Below, in pieces: positions 59,582 through 64,000 of a stretch of DNA of 64,000 nt; position 1 is the stretch's first letter, and every line of letters begins with the position of its first letter. The notes beneath the pieces are model-generated. The model did not search any database, was not told the DNA's origin, and was given only the letters and a program-made list of their open reading frames with translations. The translations under genes were made by a program, and so were the position numbers. This DNA is from Pseudoneurospora amorphoporcata. Lineage: Eukaryota; Ascomycota; Sordariomycetes; Sordariales; Sordariaceae. Location: positions 186,001 through 250,000 of the forward strand of contig MU859066.1 of the NCBI GenBank assembly GCA_033297205.1, read 5' to 3'.

Positions 59582-61254
59582 TCATGATAGGTTCCTAGAG
59601 CCCCTCTGCCCTCCCACATGCTGTTCGATTGCCGCATCAAGCTGACGCTCCTCCTCCTCCAACCTCCTGATCTCCTCCTCCGTCATCCCCTCCTCGACCA
59701 AATGAGCATACGGCGTCGACAAGCTCCTACCCTGCTGTTGCTGGCTGATCAAACTACCCCGGTTGCTTTCAGTGCCTCCTCCCCCGTGCGTGAGCGATGG
59801 TGCGCCGTCGGCACCGCTGTGCAAAGTAGTCGGTGACCCCCCTCCTCCTCCGCCAGACTGATGATCGGAGTACATCGTATACGACCTTCCAGACTGATGA
59901 TCAAGCTGCTGCATGTGGTGGGATGGGGCATTCGAGACTGGGCTACCTCTATCTCCTTCCAATCGTCCATCTACTCCGGGAAGAACTACACCGTGAGGGG
60001 AAACACCGGAACCAATGTTGGGGATAACAACACTACCGCTATTCCTGCTGCTGGCACCGGCACCTCCCAGTCCCATGAGGTGTTGTTGGTGGCTGAAGCC
60101 ATCGTCAGAGTACGGCGAAGTAGGTGCGCTCGTCACATCGTGGATGACGCCCGCGTTAGCTTCCTTCTTGGCCATGAGTTCGTCGCCACCATTTCGACCG
60201 CCATTGGCGAAGCCCCCGTAAGGCACGCCGAGGCTGGTACTGCCGCCGAGAGCGTTTTGCTTCTGGCGCCTCCGGAGGCAGAAGAAGACGATGCCGCCGA
60301 TGAGGGCGAGGCCGAGGAGGCCGCAGGCTATGGCGATTCCGATGATGGCGCCGATGGAGAGACCTTTGTGGTCGCTTTGGGGGTTGGGCTTTTCGCCGCC
60401 GCCGATGTTTTGACCGGTGTTGCCGCCTGTGCTGCCCGTCATAGTTGGCTGGGGAGTCGAGATGGGAATAGTGGAAGATGATTGGTTTGGCTCGCCAACA
60501 GCGCCAGAGGAAGGATCTTTGACGGGAAACTCTTCAGAAGATGCTGGTGTGGAATTAGTGAACAGCTGGCTTTCGGACACCTGTTTCCGTATAGCCTGCT
60601 CGGTCGAGGGCCCAATTGCCGTGAATCGCCGGCTATAGCTCTTGCCTGGCTTGCCTTCATACAACCAATATGCCTCAAAGAATAGCTGTTTCCCAGGAAG
60701 TTCACCTCGAACGAGTTCCGATATATTGGAGATTATTACTGAGCCGTCGCTATTGGTTGAGCTGCCTGTTGAGATGGTATTCAAATTAACATTCACTTTC
60801 TCTAGCTCGAACGACGAGTCTAGGGAATGAGACAGCACACTGATGATGGCTTTCAAACTGACTTACCATTAAGACCAACCTTAGGATAAGGTTCGTTGAC
60901 GTTCGTTGAAGAGGTTTCGTCGGCTCGTGCGAATTTGAGTTTGTTATTTGGGAAGTCGAAGGATCCGATCCAGCGATCCGCGGAATTAATGCCTTCGTGG
61001 TCTTGGACACGGAGGCTGACACTCTTGACTCTGACCTCATTTTTGCTTGTCCATTTAAACGTTCTACCTGCATACGTGTTTCCAGAACCCACATCAATAA
61101 TAGCTGAACCGCCAGGATCCTGCGGTGTACTGGTAAAGCCCGGGTTGGTTTCAAATGTCAGAAACCTTTCAGTTCCAACTTCCTGTGAAGAAACAGCGAG
61201 ACTCGCCAACGAGAGAGTGGCTAGCAGCCAGCTCTCAACCGCAGGTATTCGCAT
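59582..61254 (-). CDS. Type I membrane protein with uncharacterised ectodomain
   Basis: A 541-residue protein from exons 60867-61254 and 59582-60819, with a 47-nt intron (60820-60866) near the lower size limit for fungi. MRIPAVESWLLATLSLASLAVSSQ is a signal peptide. The ectodomain of about 255 residues has no family I recognise; it holds FTFET-like LTFETNPGF, several NxS/T sites, and ends in a Ser/Thr-rich stalk. One span (IGAIIGIAIACGLLGLALIG, about residues 284-306) is followed by CLRRRQKQN. The long tail is Gly/Ser/Gln-rich and disordered, then a Glu-rich predicted coil (EEEIRRLEEEERQLDAAIEQ) near the C-terminus. The architecture resembles fungal wall-stress sensors or mid2-like proteins, but no Cys-rich domain is present. 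Confidence 0.78.
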
Positions 61255-64000
61255 GATATATCGACTTCCGCTCGTCTTGCACCTTCCTCTAAAAATATTC
61301 GCTCCTTCAATGAAGACGCCTCGTAGGTGTTGATATCTGCATCACTCCTTGTCGTCGGGTTTTCTTCGTCTTCGTGCTGCCGGTTGGAGTTCCGGGGAAG
61401 CAGTGCTGAATACAAAAAATCAGTGGTTGGAACTGTCAAGAGAACAGCCAACAGCTGAAAGTGTGCCGGATGAAAGAAAAAAAGACAGAGAAAATGGACA
61501 ACCCACACGGAACCGCGCACGAAGGAATGGATGCGAAGGCGTGCGTCGGTAGGACGGACGGGATTTGTGGAGCAGCAGCAAGAGCGAACGAGGCTCGGGA
61601 GTAAGCACCAATACCAACTTGGGATAGGAGCAACTATCCGTATGGAGGATTGGATGAATTGGATGTACAACACTCCATCCACAGGCAAATGATGTGTGGG
61701 ACAGGGCCACAGGGGGGCAAGCAAAGCAAAGGATATGATAAGATTGGAAAATGGGAACTCCAAGAAGAAACACCAGGCCTGGCCACAAACGGGGGGGCCA
61801 AAGTCGGGCTGGGCTGGGACGGGCTGTTGCTTAGTGTAGCCTGTTGGTGCAGTGGCTTGGATTGATTGTACATCAAGCACACTCTGGTGCTCGTAAGGGG
61901 AGGAGGAGGGGAAGGAAGAAACTAAGGAAAATCACCAAAATGATAAAAAGGGTGGAATAGAACTAGAAGGCCACTCACCTGAATCAATGGAACCAACGAG
62001 TGTCAGATCGGTTCACCCAATGCCGGTCTCCTGTGGGATAAGAAGGATATCAGATCATCTCCCATGAGTACCATCTCCCTATGTCGTGTCTTCTCTCTCT
62101 CGGTCACTGCACCCAGTTAGCTACCCGCTCAGCTTTGGTCTTATCCCCTTGTGCCACCTGCTTCCCATGTTTGTTTCGGTCTGCTTCATGAGAGGTCTCA
62201 ATTCTCGGTACACCGCATCAGCACTCTCGGGCGACGAGTGGAATATGTGTGCCACTAGCCCGACAGATGATAACATTTACCTTTGGCACTGCCAGGATGG
62301 CTTTTCCTTTTCTTCCTTCCTTCTCTCCTTCCTTTCTTTACCATGCTGTGGGCGCAGCAGCCTCGCAGATTCCTTTCCCACACTTTCGTCCCTTCGTCTC
62401 ACAGTAAAAACGTAGGTTGTCCCTCACATATCCATAACTACAGTGGTGATCAACAACATCCCCCCACCGGGGCTTAGCTTGATTGGGAATTCATCGCGAC
62501 TTTAGCCTTGGTGGGCTGAATACTACCCGGGGTGAGAAATGCAACCTAAGGTGCTGTGTGTACAGTTTAGAGTTTACGGTCTTCGGCTGTCAAAAATGAC
62601 GGACACTCACTCATTCTGTTTGGCAGAACCAGCAGTCTTACACAAACACCGGCTATCTTCTCGGTTTGTGATAGCCGACACAGCGGAGAGAGGAACACAC
62701 GCACAGATAGAGGGGGAAACCATGTTGCCTCGTTGATGTGTCCTCGACGAGAAAGCCAAAAAAAGAAGCCAAAAGAGTAACAACAACACCATGCACATTT
62801 CTCAAAAAGGGGTCCAATTCGTCCCCGCCTCTCCAGCGCATCAATGGACAGCAGACAACGGTCATCCAATACCCAATTTAGTATCTTTTCCCGCCATTCA
62901 GTTCGGCTGTGCCCCTCCATTCGCAAAGTAGCAAGTCGCAGGTCAAGTCGCAACCGCAACCTCAACTAACCTCAACCGCCGCAGTAGACGCAGCAGCAGG
63001 ACCGGCGCCAAGAGAGAAAGCGATTCGCTGTCGCTGGACAAACTGCGAGACTGCGTGTCTACTTACTTGACTGACCCTCATTTTACACAACAGGAAAAAA
63101 AATAAAAAAATAAAAAAATAAAAAAATAGACCGTTAAATTGACAGACCGACGATTTGGAAAAGCTGTGCCACCGTCAACATGTGCGCAGATTGAAAGAAC
63201 ATAAAGCAAAAGCAGACGGGAACAGAACAGATAGAGAGACCTGTTCCGAGTACTGGACGCGCCGTAGGCCAGGCAGACGAGGACAAGCACTGAAGATCCT
63301 TACACTGTGGTGAGACGGGTGTGTGACAGCTTTTAAGGCCAGTGCAAACTGGATGGTATGAAGCACCGTGAAAGAGGCTTGTTGTAAGCACTACCAACTC
63401 CTTCAACTGTACCAAAGGTGCGAACGGCTGACTGGTCGCCGGTCGGGTTTGTTTGTTTGAGAGTGGAGGTGGGGTTGGTTTTGCGGATCCTATTCATTTC
63501 ATGTTGCGGGCATTGTGTGCATTCGTGATCATTCCCACCATGACTCTTCTCGACTTTGATTGATTAGCTGGCTACTATAAACCAACACGTGGAACTTCTG
63601 AAATTTGCGTCCAAGATACTGCACCTTCCCGCCGCTTCTTCCATCTGTGAAAAAAAAGATAACACAGTCGCTGAGCTGGTGGTTGTGTTACGGAAGAGAC
63701 AGAACGGGATCATGATTGAGCCCATGTTCACAGGTAGCCGCCGCCGCCTCGTTACACATGCAGTGGCCGAGTAGGCCAACTCCTGCAGAGCGATAACTGA
63801 GATACCGCGGGTGTGAACCCATGATAACCCGCTATTAAACCTCCATCGATTCCGTCCAAGCGCTGGGCGCTGATGTTGACGATGCTTGCTTGCTCGTAAC
63901 CGGTGCCGCTGCTTTCAGGATACACGGTACATACCTAAAGTGCCCGTTAGGACCGGAGCTACAGATTCCAGAGTGTCAGACTATGCTGTCTCTTCCCTCG
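61255..64000. other. Upstream region to the window end, no gene seen
   Basis: 2.7 kb without a supported coding or RNA gene. It contains (A7T) repeats at 63095-63127 and pyrimidine-rich stretches around 62085-62400. The frames here are short and lack domains. A gene could begin beyond the window edge. Confidence 0.45.
63095..63127. repeat. Microsatellite, 8-bp period (A7T)
   Basis: T occurs at 63103, 63111, 63119 and 63127, with A at all other positions: four units of period 8. Confidence 0.9.

Overview
The window looks like nuclear DNA of a filamentous ascomycete, probably a Sordariomycete. The genes carry short introns (about 47-290 bp) with GTAAGT/GTATGT-type donors, CTAAC/CTGAC-type branch sites and CAG/TAG acceptors. 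Homologues of single-copy yeast and Neurospora housekeeping genes are scattered on both strands between long gene-free stretches. I saw no operons, prophage, CRISPR array, rRNA or convincing tRNA. All gene models are read from sequence alone: splice sites were chosen to keep the frame and fit family motifs.

Layout. 0-7.6 kb: the 3' end of a Ptc7-like PP2C phosphatase, then UTP23 (rRNA processing), a gene-poor stretch, and a secreted tyrosinase-like gene that is broken by two frameshifts and a nonsense codon. 7.6-16 kb: a 1284-residue DUF726/TMCO4 protein carrying a WQEMP motif, a tiny five-exon acylphosphatase on the minus strand, and V-ATPase subunit H. 16-24 kb: a 94-bp element with inverted repeats and 6-bp flanking repeats, a Cys-rich type I membrane protein, RPL9 and VPS26 (retromer). 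24-33 kb: NUP120, RAD51 and a single-pass membrane protein, all on the minus strand. 33-44 kb: mostly gene-free DNA around one C2H2 plus RING-like protein. 44-50 kb: a penta-EF-hand protein, a ChaC-type gamma-glutamylcyclotransferase with an apparent 5-nt exon, and a glycine-rich RRM protein. 50-64 kb: a gene-free stretch, an orphan 702-residue basic protein, a citrate-lyase-beta-like protein whose stop lies 25 bp from that gene's stop, TVP23, and a type I membrane protein with an uncharacterised ectodomain.

The genes do not form one pathway. They are mostly housekeeping: ribosome biogenesis (UTP23, RPL9), membrane traffic (VPS26, TVP23, the DUF726 protein, PEF1), vacuolar acidification (VMA13), nuclear pore (NUP120) and recombination (RAD51). 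The points most worth a second look are the tyrosinase pseudogene, the 5-nt microexon, the fragmented acylphosphatase with a GC-AG intron, the small foldback element, and the C2H2/RING gene whose stop codon sits inside a usable splice donor. I did not find a clearly novel multi-gene system.
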